Source: Ochromonas danica
Taxonomy: Eukaryota > Sar > Chrysophyceae > Chromulinales > Chromulinaceae
Reading direction: 5' to 3'
DNA length: 64,000 nt
Assembly (NCBI GenBank): GCA_015146655.1
Contig: VKHL01000012.1
Span: 124,001-188,000, forward strand
Within the stretch, counting starts at the first letter, position 1. Each line of letters opens with the position of its first letter. This document shows positions 51,601-61,613 of this stretch, in pieces. The position numbers and the translations under genes were made by a program. Under the pieces are notes generated by a model. The model was given only the letters and a program-made list of their open reading frames with translations. It did not search any database and was not told where the DNA came from.

Positions 51601-53850
51601 CCATGCACTTGCATCTCCACTTTCACCTCCACTCTCCAACTGCAACTCACCTTTCAGTTTGTTATAGCTCACATCTAGATTTACCCACCTGCTTCCTCCT
51701 CGCAAAGGAGGTGGAAGGCTGCCTGTCAGCTGGTTGTGAGACAGAGAGAGATCGCTCAAGGAAGCTCCCAGCTCTTGCTCTTCCTCCACAGGAATACTGC
51801 CTTCCAATCCATTGCCTGACAAATGGAGAGTGCGGAGCTTGGGCATGCTAAAGAGGCACTTGGGGATGCTGCCATGGATGGCATGGTTGCCCAGGGTGTA
51901 GGAATGCACCTGAGGCAGCAAGGATGATAAAGTGGATCTGCGACAAGCTTTGGCTGTCGACAAACCATCCAAAGCCAGCACCTGCAATGAAGTCTGATTG
52001 CAGAAACTCTCAGGGATAGTCCCCGTAAAGCAGTTCTGGATAACAGAGAATGATTCGAGGACCTCTTTGCCGACAGGGATGGGATCTGGCAAAGGACCTG
52101 TGAGAAGATTGCTGCTGATATCAATGTTCTGCAAAGACGGATTGACACCCTTGACGAACAAATCCTTTATTGAACCTTCAAGCAAGTTGATTTGTGCGAA
52201 GAAATAGATCATGCTTTTGAGGGACATAATGTTTGGGACACTGCCGGAAATGAGGTTTTGCGCGACATCTATAGTCGCAGCACGGGACATAAAGGACAGA
52301 AATGATATATTGCCGAAGAAAGAGTTGACGCTTATATTCAACACTTGCAATTGATTGGCGCGATAAGGCATAAAAGAAAGTGAACCGGAGAAAAGATTGG
52401 ATTCTAGCTGCAACATCGCCATTCTCTTCATTTGGGCGACAGCCACATTAAACTCCCCAGAGAAGGCATTGTAACCAACACTGAGATGATACAGACGTGT
52501 TAGCTCACTCAAACTCGTGGGAATAGGCCCGTAGAACATGTTCTTGTCCAGCAAAAGATAGAACATGGCAGTGGCGTTACCAATGTCATTGGCAATAGTT
52601 CCTGTGAGAAAGTTTGAACTGACCATGATCTCCTGCAATTTACTTAGATGATACAATTGTGCTGGCACAGTGCCTGTCAATAGATTATCGGTCAGATCCA
52701 AATAAATCAAGTTTGCGAGTTGACCGATATTCTCAGGAATCGAACCGGTCAAAAAGCAGTTCTGTAACTCGAGATAACTAAGAGGCACGATATCACCCAG
52801 TGAACCAGGTATGCTTCCTGTAAACGGATTTGTATCAAGCTGAAGTCTGATCAACTCCGTTAAAGTGGAGATGCTGGATGGTAGAGTGCCGCGGAGCTCA
52901 TTGTCGTGCACAACCAGCTCTACCAGATTTGTCAAGTTTCCTACGCTGGAAGACAAGGTCCCAGTCAATTGATTTGTTCCTATATCTAGAGACAGGAGGT
53001 TTGACAGTGAGAAGATCTCTACAGGAATCGTTCCATTCAGAAGGTTTACAAATAAGTTCAGTGCTGTAAGATTCCTCGTATTGTTCCACTTCGAAGGCAT
53101 TGGGCCGGTCAGATGGTTGCTATAAAGCGATAGCTCATTCAAAGCGTGATTGTTATAGGCCAACATGGGCGGGATAGTTCCACTAAGGGCATTATCAGAG
53201 AGATCAATTAAGGTCAACGACGATAAGTTCTGTATCTCGAGTGGAATTGTACCACTCAGATCACAATTCATCACTTCTAGCACGGTCAGGCTCTGTAGCT
53301 GATCAATACGTGAAGATAAAGGTCCATGGAAAATCATGTCGGCGATACTGATTGTGGACAGGTTGGTCAGTTCGTACAACTCAACAGGGAGTGTGCCCGA
53401 CAACGCGCCACTTACCAGCTCAAGCATCTGGAGGCTTTTCAGGTTGCTGATCGATGAAGGTAGACTGCCTGTTAAAGAGGTGTAGGTAAAACTTAAGGTC
53501 CTAAGCTGAGTGAGGTTGCCCACACTCGGCGGAATGCTGCCAGAGAGGTCGTAGGATTCAGAGATTTTGAATAGACGCAGAGCAGAAAGATCTCCAATTT
53601 CCTCTGGTAGTGTACCATACATGTACAATTCTTCCAAGTCCAGTCTTGTGACATGGTTAGTACAGGTGGAGGAGTTGCAAAGAGTGGTACAGTTCACTCC
53701 TTGCCACTGTTGACCGCAAGGATCCGGATATGGCTGAGAGAAATTCCAAGGATTACCCGAGTAGTGCCAGTGAGCCCCATGAGTAGCGTTGTAGAGTGCA
53801 TAGAGAGCATTAAATTCCACTTCTGGTAGTGCGCTGGTTGATTGGCTCAT
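48652..53850 (-). CDS. plant-type LRR protein with polytopic membrane C-terminus
   Basis: Seen: an intronless frame of 1732 codons with ATG at 53850. An LRRNT_2-like cap (ALYNATHGAHWHYSGNPWNF, CGQQWQGVNC) comes first. About 28 plant-type LRR units follow with the LxGxIPxxIGxLxxL pattern (SGSIPPSVGNLTQLRTL, TGSIPENIGQLANLIYLDL) to about residue 830. The next part has about ten hydrophobic spans. The first is SALLTWAGLVFSLISTVVIV, followed by Glu/Lys-rich cytosolic loops including a large one (about residues 900-1000 and 1400-1500). There is no kinase domain. A signal peptide is not evident at this start, so a 5' exon may be missing. It resembles a surface receptor or adhesion protein, but no known polytopic family was recognised. 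Confidence 0.85.
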   Translation of the reverse strand: MSQSTSALPEVEFNALYALYNATHGAHWHYSGNPWNFSQPYPDPCGQQWQGVNCTTLCNSSTCTNHVTRLDLEELYMYGTLPEEIGDLSALRLFKISESYDLSGSIPPSVGNLTQLRTLSFTYTSLTGSLPSSISNLKSLQMLELVSGALSGTLPVELYELTNLSTISIADMIFHGPLSSRIDQLQSLTVLEVMNCDLSGTIPLEIQNLSSLTLIDLSDNALSGTIPPMLAYNNHALNELSLYSNHLTGPMPSKWNNTRNLTALNLFVNLLNGTIPVEIFSLSNLLSLDIGTNQLTGTLSSSVGNLTNLVELVVHDNELRGTLPSSISTLTELIRLQLDTNPFTGSIPGSLGDIVPLSYLELQNCFLTGSIPENIGQLANLIYLDLTDNLLTGTVPAQLYHLSKLQEIMVSSNFLTGTIANDIGNATAMFYLLLDKNMFYGPIPTSLSELTRLYHLSVGYNAFSGEFNVAVAQMKRMAMLQLESNLFSGSLSFMPYRANQLQVLNISVNSFFGNISFLSFMSRAATIDVAQNLISGSVPNIMSLKSMIYFFAQINLLEGSIKDLFVKGVNPSLQNIDISSNLLTGPLPDPIPVGKEVLESFSVIQNCFTGTIPESFCNQTSLQVLALDGLSTAKACRRSTLSSLLPQVHSYTLGNHAIHGSIPKCLFSMPKLRTLHLSGNGLEGSIPVEEEQELGASLSDLSLSHNQLTGSLPPPLRGGSRWVNLDVSYNKLKGELQLESGGESGDASAWTNSSSTSNSNSDSDSSAGSSSGFSANASIYLNINRLSGRIPGFYYDIGRAEGELNMLEGNMFACPETGLSSDVPSADPYRLQYGCGSDNLNSALLTWAGLVFSLISTVVIVYLMSKERMRLLNRRENPTISLKRAEKGGMEGLELGVIEESVHENQEAHEDDEKGRLKREHSCMISQFCTGIVFAVREISQWRKKLVRWHRDEVSNASYKVSQDKRIDSQQSDHRFRNWLGSLVSALPVCTPGSNSRVKREERNHPGEHDYEHGEAKLIDCLLKNADFEYAVKSIYDAGLLLHNIRRYVFWLMIYMVCVGGPVYGSLTAFYGSYDYEYAWTISAAYLSGVGAGCVLTVFFMALIGIALSAGGLFETQAYPTRKADDGKNVQVLPKENVRLASLRVCDNGDEELVSSTPTWEIVDETTSKSEPDGFLKNTLDWRAVLLVKFCIAVVNISIVLVVNGFYVFIYFQIERSEAMMLSVALSLFKVYWSMLVQLGIVHLLQPLQQQRKTNEKAGGLHEENVGFMSSLMLFNTIVAPCLATMIASSDCFYYVFASPKTIKASYHFEACTDSLSLGCQATYLATHSFDFAPPFSYTYQCSSALLVDYAYVFAYKYVLIGIFYPVFVMSVVLYGEWIRSGRETTDEKGKSLYGLELFLPLLWKTVEAKQRSEGSEVAQGKGDDDVDTRSMKLGEMGKSTHNPMFSASPTVGMEAEKRDGDDGSGAPTTSTQRTALPSSLSISPSYFSSGDYVVRVTMMLGCLLTFGAVLPYLAILIAFSIALNTYLTQVGWLRVLEKSLMNYKTKMEEKEIDVGKKGAGGGDRVADEDGMEIVENITLYEMKEDGKMGEGIEMKNTAAPKTTSLTALAAKSQEQMEEEANGVKEALLEIGSECHRMRRTFSRATQPLFVLLLFFYACYLFDTPGDEAGAWVGLYFVLAWFSVWVALSGVAFIWKLFCLGKDREDESGVCVWLKDYVSCKRTLQAKDGTRS

Positions 53851-54098
53851 CGGTCACGACGATGGATTCATTTTGGGTGAGAAAGGCGACAAGGCCGTGT
53901 GTGGAATTGCCAAACTTCCATGGAAGTTGTTCGTATATTCGTCTGTTCGTGTTTTCGTAGATTGTTCTTTTGTTCTGTGGGGCAGGCAGTGCAGGAAGTG
54001 GTGCAAACAGAATTCCTTGCCTGGTCGCTCGATTTTGAGTAGCTCACCATCATCACATTCGCTTTCCTTTTTCTTCGAATCCCCCCTTGATTTTCAAC

Positions 54099-57000
54099 AT
54101 GTCCACAAAGAAAGTTCACTGCCATGAAGATTGCAAGTCTTCCTCTTCTTCTTGCTGCCATCGACACGTGCCTCCGTGCTCTCATGAAGATTGTACTGAG
54201 ATGCAATGTGCTTCAGACCGTTCTCATCGTCATGAAGAGCAAACCCACCCTTCTGATTTCAACTTTGCGCATGGTCAATGCCCTGATGACCGTGTTATGA
54301 AATGGAAGGTTAGTGAAGTTGATGAAGACGAAGAATGCGATTGTTGTGATAGATCTCGCTCTGCTAAGAGTTCCCAAAGACAATTCGTGTGCGAGAATCC
54401 TTTATGCTCTAAGCCTTGCTGTGAGGGTAAAACCAATGCAGACGTTCAACAGAACAACCACCGTCATGTTGCGAATGAAGATGATGACTGCAAGTGCTGT
54501 GTAGGGAATGACCATGGTCACGATCATGGCCATGACCACGGTCACCACAAGAGTAATCGTGTCATGGATGACGATGACGATTGCGAGTGCTGTGGCGGAA
54601 ACGATCATGATCATGGTCACGATCATGGCCATAGTCACGGTCACCACAAGAGTAATCGTGTCATGGATGACGATGACGATTGCGAGTGCTGTGGCGGAAA
54701 CGATCATGATCATGGTCACGATCATGGCCATAGTCACGGTCACCACAAGAGTAATCGTGTCATGGATGACGATGACGATTGCGAGTGCTGTGGCGGAAAC
54801 GATCATGATCATGGTCACGATCATGGCCATAGTCACGGTCACCACAAGAGTAATCGTGTCATGGATGACGATGACGATTGCGAGTGCTGTGGCGGAAACG
54901 ATCATGATCATGGTCACGATCATGGCCATAGTCACGGTCACCACAAGAGTAATCGTGTCATGGATGACGATGACGATTGCGAGTGCTGTGGCGGAAACGA
55001 TCATGATCATGGTCACGATCATGGCCATAGTCACGGTCACCACAAGAGTAATCGTGTCATGGACGATGATGACGATTGCGAGTGCTGTGGAGGAAGCGAT
55101 CATGGTCACGATCATGGCCATAGTCACGGTCATGGTCACCACAAGAGTTATCGTGCTTTGGATGACGATGATGACTGTGAGTGCTGCGGCGGGAACGATC
55201 ACGACCACGACCACGATCACAGTAATGGTCACGGTCATGACCATGGTCATGCTATCACCGACTACAGCCCTCTGGTCTTAGCTGCTTCTTTACCTGATAT
55301 TGAAAATCAACAGCAGCATGGAGATTTCGAAGGGCGTCTTCCAGCGGCTTGCTGTAATGCGTGCGACCCTTCTAGTCCTATCCTACATGCTGTCAAGGTC
55401 ACTCGTATGCGTGTTGCAAATATGTGTTGTGCTGGTGAAGAAAGGTTGATTCGCGCGACTCTTGAAAATGTTACAGGGATTGAAAATGTTGCGGTGAATC
55501 TTGTGGGAAGATATATTCTTGTTAAGCATTGCCCTGTTGATTGTTGTGCGCCTGCAGACCGAATTATGGACATGCTGAATGATCTTCATCTCGGCGTTAG
55601 TATCCAGGACATTATGGATAGCGGAAACGATGAAGATGGAGAAACTCTGGACCTCATGCAACTGTTGCATGTGACCACTGTCGGCGTTTTGTTTTTGATT
55701 GGCTTGGGGTTTTACCTTTCAATGTCCAGCAATTTACATGAGATTTCCAACTGGATCTTTGTGTCATCAATCGGAATAGGCATCCTTCCTATTCTTCGCG
55801 CGGCTTGCATCTCCCTCTTTATCCGCTATTCCCTCGACATCAACTTGCTTATGACAATTGCGATTGCCGGGGCAGTTGCAAGTTCCGAGTACTTCGATGG
55901 GTCTTTGGTTGTAACACTCTTTTTGTTGGCTGAATGTATCGAGAACATCGTCGTGTTGAAAGTGCGCCATGCTGTAACTCTCTCTTCTAACGGGGTTCTT
56001 CCAAAGGAAGCCTTTTTAGCATCCGGTAAGACTATACCCATCGAAGATATCAAGATTGGGGATGTGTTGGCTGTTCGAGCTGGAGAGATGATTGTTTGTG
56101 ATGGTGTTGTGACGAAAGGGGAGGGTGTTGTCGACGAAAGCCCAATTACTGGTGAAGCTGCTCCAGTTCAAAAGAAATTAAAGAGCAACGTTTACAGTGG
56201 CACTGTCGTCCAAAATGGCTATATGGAGATTCTGATCGAGAAGAATCCCAACGAAAGCACCATGGCTCGCCTCAATCAAGCTGTTGCTGAAGTGCAAGCC
56301 GATCGAGGGGAGTACGCCAAGATGATAGACTCCTTTGCTCAATATTGGACACCCCTTGTTTTGTTGGCTACATGCTTACTGATCGTGGTTGGCGGTGGAG
56401 TCTCAGGAGAATGGATGCGTTACACTAATCGAGGATTGGTGCTTTTGGTTTTAGCCTGTCCTTGCGCAATCGTCATCTCCGCTCCAATTCCAGCGATTTG
56501 CGCTATAGCCAATGCTGCGAAAAATGGTGTACTGATTCGAGGAAGCACAATTATTGAGCGTATGAGCACTGTTGATACCATAGCTGTGGATAAGACTGGT
56601 ACTTTGACAAAGGCCTTATTCAAAGTCTGTGACAAGTTTGTCTTCAGTCGCGATACCGGATACAATCCGATGGAGATAGCTGCTTCTCTGGAGCAAAAGA
56701 GCACCCATCCTCTGGCCAATGCGATTGTTTCAGAGCATTGTGGTTGTTTAGCCGACATGCTTGAAAATGATGTAACCTTTCCTGCAGTGCGCAAGGTTAA
56801 AGTGCTGGATGGCGTTGGTATTGAAGGCTGGGTTGAGGTCGACAATGATTGGAAATATGTTTGCATTGGAAATGAGCGCATTTTTCAGAAGAATGGTGGG
56901 AAAGTGAGACTTACGCAAGAAGAAGAGAAGATGCTTACCACTTTCATGGACAGAAATGTCAATAAAGTGGTCTTGCTCATGGCCGTCGACGACGAGCTTG

Positions 57001-57653
57001 TCTTGGGCCTTTCACTTGCTGATGAGCTTCGTCCCGAGGCTATTGAGTTCGTCTCTACCATCAACAATTCCATGTCCATGCAAGTAGCAATGCTCACTGG
57101 CGACCACGAGCAGGTAGCTCAAGACATTTGTTCTCAAGTTGGAATCACATCGGACAAATGTTGGTCTCGATTGCTTCCTGATGGGAAGCTCGAATGGATT
57201 GAGCAGCAACAAAAGCAAAACCATAAACGTGTGCTGATGATTGGTGATGGTATCAACGATTCAATTGCCTTAGCTGCAGCTACTATTGGCGTTGCAATGG
57301 GAGCCGAAGGTACCGCCATGGCCGTCGCAGCAGCAGATGTGGTGTTGATGAACGATAATCTTATGCTACTTCCACCTGCCCTCAAATTGTGTCGTTTAGC
57401 GAAGCAAACAATCATTGAGAATTTCTCTTTTGCCATCGCTGTCAAAATTGCCGCTATAGTTCTCGCTATTCTTGGTAAGAGCTTCCTCCATTAGAGTGCT
57501 TGAGTTGTTTACCTAACCTTACATTATGTAATAGGCATGCTGGAGTTTTGGGAGGCTGTATTGGTGGACATTGGATCTCTGCTTGTGGTGGTGATCAATG
57601 GTACCAAAGTAATGCGTCAGCAACAAGGCAACTTCTGGAAGAAACAAGTATGA
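54099..57653 (+). CDS. P1B-type heavy-metal ATPase with His-rich repeat tail
   Basis: Seen: a long exon (54099-57474) plus a short one (57535-57653) joined in phase 1, giving 1164 aa. The start is [12 protein letters not shown]. Residues about 130-390 are a His/Asp/Cys-rich tandem repeat (see repeat entry). A heavy-metal-associated fold follows with a CC motif ([12 protein letters not shown], about residue 443). The pump core has [20 protein letters not shown] (CPC, about 787), DKTGTLT (phosphorylated D831), [10 protein letters not shown] (HP locus) and [12 protein letters not shown]. The last exon restores the final helix ([17 protein letters not shown]). CPC plus CC points to the Zn/Cd/Pb (HMA2/ZntA) group rather than Cu. 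It probably exports or stores toxic metal. Confidence 0.94.
54500..55260 (+). repeat. 99-bp coding tandem repeat (33 aa, His/Asp/Cys-rich)
   Basis: About six full units begin near 54564, 54663, 54762, 54861, 54960 and 55059, with partial units at both ends. Each encodes [20 protein letters not shown] followed by [13 protein letters not shown]. Several central units are identical at the nucleotide level, including silent sites. Because 99 is divisible by 3 and the unit lacks stops, other frames on both strands are also open through it. Confidence 0.95.
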
Positions 57654-57849
57654 AACATGTATGTGCCATAAGCAACTGGCTAAAGCATAACTTTTTATGT
57701 TCATTCATAGTAATTGATTCACGTTCACACAATGCAGATTTTGCATTCAACGCACATGAAAACCCACAAATATGGAGTTATTACTACACTTTCTTACTGG
57801 ACGTGATGCGAAGGGTCGCCACTTGGCTTTACTCGTTACTTCTTTGGAC

Positions 57850-58403
57850 ATGCAACATCTGACCCTTTCCTTGCTTTTGTGCCTTGCTGTGCTGGTGATG
57901 ACTTCAGCTAGCTACTATGAGGGACGTTCCTCTGTGAAGAAGGTGAATCAGAAGCAATCGAGCCGATTCCCTTCGTGGAGCCGCATCTTGACCCTTCGCG
58001 CAGGTTCTCAAGGAGTGATTGAAGTGGAAAATCTAAGCGAGTTCAATGATGTTTTAGCTTCTACCGATAGCGATAAGTTAGTAGTTGTTGACTTTAGTGC
58101 CTCCTGGTGCATGCCTTGCAAGATGATCGCCCCCACCTATCACGCCATGGCCAGTGGCGGAGACTATTCCAATGTTGTCTTCCTTAAGGTCATTTCCCCC
58201 CATTTTAATCTATCCTGTCTAGTCCACTAATAAAGATGGTTTTCATGGAGTAGGTGGATGTAGACGTCGCGGGGGATGTGGCCGAAAAGTACCAAGTCGC
58301 TGCCATGCCAACCTTTCTTTTCCTAAAGAACGGTCAAATTGTTGATCGTTTTGCTGGAGCAAGTGTTGAAAAGCTTTCTGAAACCATCCGTAAGCATACT
58401 TAA
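57850..58403 (+). CDS. secreted/organellar thioredoxin
   Basis: Seen: exons 57850-58188 and 58254-58403, phase 0, giving 162 aa. A signal peptide (LTLSLLLCLAVLVMTSAS) is followed by a Lys/Ser/Arg-rich transit-like stretch to about residue 50, then LRAGSQG. The thioredoxin fold has active site WCMPC (VVVDFSASWCMPCKMIAP), with Met in place of the usual Gly, cis-Pro in AAMPTFLFLKNG and the Gly-rich end. The leader is bipartite with Tyr just after the signal cleavage site (SASYY), resembling plastid leaders of red-plastid algae. Role: dithiol reduction of target proteins. The ATG at 57772 is in frame but would bury the signal peptide. Confidence 0.9.
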
Positions 58404-58577
58404 TATAGCACTTCCATGGGAAGTGTGACGTCATTTCTATGCTTGAAGAACTTCTCGTTATGTTTCGTGTGGCCCGAACAATTGGTGCTGTTCAAAGCGG
58501 AATAACTTCATACAACACTCTTACAAGAGCATAAAACATTGCTTTACAATCTGAAAGGTTCTTTAATAACATCGCTT

Positions 58578-59663
58578 TTAAAGAAAGGATGGTGATGGCA
58601 ATCCCCACAATCGCAAACTCCAACGAGGAAGTCGAACATGTTGTTTCAGCCAGAGCACGATCTTCCCCGTCAGACTTCCCAATAGTCGAGCAAATACGGA
58701 AAGAGTGAAGGAGAAGACTGACAAATAAAGAATGGCAGCCAAACGATGATGCCGTGGGGTCAAAGGGAGGCGATCTGGGGCAATATCTGCTTTCGAAATG
58801 GCTTCTGCTATCGTCAATGGACCTTCACCCGCCATTTTCGTGAGAAGTAAGGTAGTTCGCGAAAGCTTTTCGTCTACTACCCCAGCAATGCACAGATCAG
58901 CGACGTCAGCCACTGAGACACTCATACGAACAGATTTCTTCGATGCCACGCGATTCTTCTCATAGGACTGCAAATGCAGATGTTGACGAGGGGGAGGAGC
59001 GCTAGAAGGTTGACTTGAGATATCCAACTCATCAACGGTAGTTTGATTACTCTGCATCAACTGTACCAGCGGAGGTTCGTCAACGATCTCAGGAGGTCGA
59101 ATAACCGTGTAGTCTACACCTGATTGTCGTATCGCCAGCTCACCCTGCTCATGCCATCTCACAGCTCCTGAGAGGACGATATTGAACAACGCGACAAAGG
59201 GGTTGAAGGCACTGCGTCCCACCAGCGCGCCTGTGACTCGCACTAGTTTGGGCACTCGCTGTAGTTCCATGGCAGCTAAGATTTTCTTCATCCCCAAGAA
59301 ATACAGACTGTACGGATGGTTGGGATCATTCTTCGGGTGTCTGAACAGATCAGTTAATCGTGAGAAACGAATGGGTTTGGGTCCGTGCACAGCGATGATA
59401 GCATCACATCCTCCACATGCTTTGAGGATGTCTTGTGTGTTCGAAACATCCCCTTGATGTAAGATGGCACCAGCTAGGTTAGGATTGCATCTGGCTTTCA
59501 AGATGTCTCTCACAAGAACATTCGTCTCTATGCCACGTTGGACTAGTTTGGAGACGATGCGTGTACCTACTCGACCAGTCCCACCAATGACCAAGACCTT
59601 CTTCATCTCCGTGAATGCGAAGTAGGAGAGGAATAAGAGGACAAACAATGATCGCAGAATCAT
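58578..59663 (-). CDS. NAD(P)-binding protein (NmrA/Ycf39-like SDR)
   Basis: Seen: an intronless frame of 361 codons with ATG at 59663. A short signal-like segment (MILRSLFVLLFLSYFAF) comes first. The Rossmann motif VLVIGGTGRVGTRIVSKLVQ follows, then ILHQGDVSNTQDILKAC, CDAIIAVHGPK and VRVTGALVGRS. DYTVIRPPEIVD and a C-terminal hydrophobic span (LAAILYLSVFSFTLSVFARL) complete it. This layout fits atypical SDRs such as Ycf39/HCF173-like PSII assembly factors or UDP-sugar and isoflavone-reductase relatives. The active-site Tyr-Lys pair of classical SDRs is not evident, as in atypical members. Function unresolved. Confidence 0.82.
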   Translation of the reverse strand: MILRSLFVLLFLSYFAFTEMKKVLVIGGTGRVGTRIVSKLVQRGIETNVLVRDILKARCNPNLAGAILHQGDVSNTQDILKACGGCDAIIAVHGPKPIRFSRLTDLFRHPKNDPNHPYSLYFLGMKKILAAMELQRVPKLVRVTGALVGRSAFNPFVALFNIVLSGAVRWHEQGELAIRQSGVDYTVIRPPEIVDEPPLVQLMQSNQTTVDELDISSQPSSAPPPRQHLHLQSYEKNRVASKKSVRMSVSVADVADLCIAGVVDEKLSRTTLLLTKMAGEGPLTIAEAISKADIAPDRLPLTPRHHRLAAILYLSVFSFTLSVFARLLGSLTGKIVLWLKQHVRLPRWSLRLWGLPSPSFL

Positions 59664-59815
59664 TGGTTCAGCTGGCTTTCATATAGTTCATATAGTTTCT
59701 ATTGAAGATAAAGCCACCCACCCCAACAGCCACGCCCACTCCCCATTTTGAATATTTGGGTATCTGGCTGTTATTAGGTTGCGCGTGATGACAATCTGCC
59801 TGCTGCAAGAAGACG

Positions 59816-60819
59816 ATGCCAAACAAAGAAATGGAAAAAGTTCTTGCAATATTCGTCTTCCTAGCATCAATCTTAATATCTTGCGGCTTTCTCATTTCTC
59901 ATGGAAGAAGAAATAGTCTGAAGTATTCAGGATCGCTGTCCCTGCCAGCCACTGTACAGCCTTCTGCAGCAATCAACGAGGAACAGGCGGTGAGGGCGAT
60001 GCTCGGGAATTCCAACCTGGCCGTATCCTTTTCAGGATTTGGTGATATCGATGCAACATGTGTGATATCTTTGTCCAAGCGGGGCGAAGTGGATTTCTCT
60101 GATGGCCTGGCCGCACTGCAGAAGGGAATGTGGAAGATCTACAAAGCCAAGCCCACGGACGAACTGTGGACTGTTGAAGCTGTCCACTTCGTTCGACCCG
60201 AATATATGCTATTTTTTGATATCTGGGAGAACTTTTTGGTCTGGCAAGGCAAGTTGGATGTCTCGAAGTTGAAAGTGATCGACGGCAAAGTGCTCAATAA
60301 GAAGAAGCGCTTGGGACTATTCCCATACGTTGATACTATTGCAACTTTCTCTGCAGATATCTATACTGCTGGTCAAGAGCCACCACGTGCTGTTCTTCCA
60401 TCGGCTTCGTCACTGGTTTTCGAGGTGAGACATGCAATTTTGATTAACAACAACAGAGAGTTGATTGGGTTGAAAACTGCCATTGCTTTTCACAGCCTCC
60501 TGAAGGATTTGAAGATCCAGGAGACATGGTGAAGTTTCCCCATATTTTCGCTCCTGATTTCGTCGAGTGGTGGTTCGCAGTGGAGGTGAGTCATTGCTAG
60601 CACCTGATGATGATTTTGTTTCTTCATGGGAATGTAATATTCTGATAGGATGCTACTGCTCGAGGACAACCTGCACCTCCTCGACCCAAATCTGTCTTTC
60701 TTCCTCGTCCTGGTGCAACACCTGAGAACCCATGGGGTACCTCTCCTGAACCTGAGGACAGACCCCTCAAGGGAAAAAGTAGAAAGTCCACTTCGGCTAA
60801 CAAGAAAGGATTTGAGTAG
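59816..60819 (+). CDS. signal-anchored protein of unknown function
   Basis: Seen: exons 59816-60424, 60496-60585 and 60649-60819, all phase 0, giving 289 aa. The N-terminal segment (VLAIFVFLASILISCGFLIS) is a signal peptide or anchor, then an Arg/Ser-rich stretch. A mixed alpha/beta region follows (SFSGFGDIDATCVISLSKRG, YMLFFDIWENFLVWQGKLDV). Exon 2 encodes PPEGFEDPGDMVKFPHIFAP and FVEWWFAVE, and exon 3 a Pro/Lys-rich tail ending NKKGFE. Exons 2 and 3 are supported because their frames are open, proline-rich and bounded by good splice sites. I do not recognise the family. It is divergent from the NAD(P)-binding gene with only 152 bp between the ATGs. Confidence 0.72.
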
Positions 60820-61613
60820 TCGGATTCTCGCACTATTGTTAATAGATAATTTCTTTGTGATTTTCAGTTTTAATACTTACCTGGACGTAGCCGCCAATTG
60901 CAATAACACATTATTTTCGTTTCCCCGCAATACATTTTTAAAGGTGCCTCAGACGACGCCATTCGCACGTGAAGCCCCCAAGTGTGAGAATAAGACTAGT
61001 ACCCAATATGCAATAGTAAATATCTCTACCACGTCTTATTAGCAAATCATCATATTATTTGTTACCACCACACACACACCTCTTGTTGAAGCGAGGATGC
61101 GGGGTGGCGACCACAAACAGCTCACCGATGAGGTTAACTTCCCACCCTGCTCTCTCTCAGCAGCAGAGAGTGTGTGCGTGTCGTGTCCGACCGCCTGCTC
61201 TGAGTGGAGTTGCTCTGTCACGCCCAGCGAGGCCCCACAGCCAGTGCTGGGCCACAATCAATTGCTCCTGGCAATTATCTGCTTAACTACAATCCACACC
61301 TTCTTGTAGGAGTAAAGTACTGCTTTCTTTCAAGCATCCCCTCCACTTTCGAATCAAATTTGAACCCTCTGACTTCCTTTTGCAAAGGTCGAAGTACGAA
61401 GGGTTTTATTTTGATTGAATTGAAATTTCGAAGATTGCCCATTTGATACCAATCCTCTCCACAAAAATATTCTCCTCCAATATTTTTATAGGCTACTCGC
61501 ATATAAAATTATTGCTTTATTGTCCCCCGCCTGGTGAAGCTATATGATAGTTATAGATACCAGTTGTTGAATTAGGAATACCCATACCTCATTGCCTCCC
61601 CTAAGAGAAAGAA
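60820..61613. other. intergenic region
   Basis: This 794-bp gap lies between two plus-strand genes. Short frames occur without domain features. AT-rich stretches at 60830-60950 and 61440-61560 flank a GC-richer middle. No RNA gene was recognised. Confidence 0.45.

Noticed and set aside
54402-55250. 282-codon minus-strand frame in the ATPase repeat
   Set aside because: It is a by-product of the stop-free 99-bp repeat on the strand opposite a clear P1B ATPase. It is kept only as a low-interest finding.
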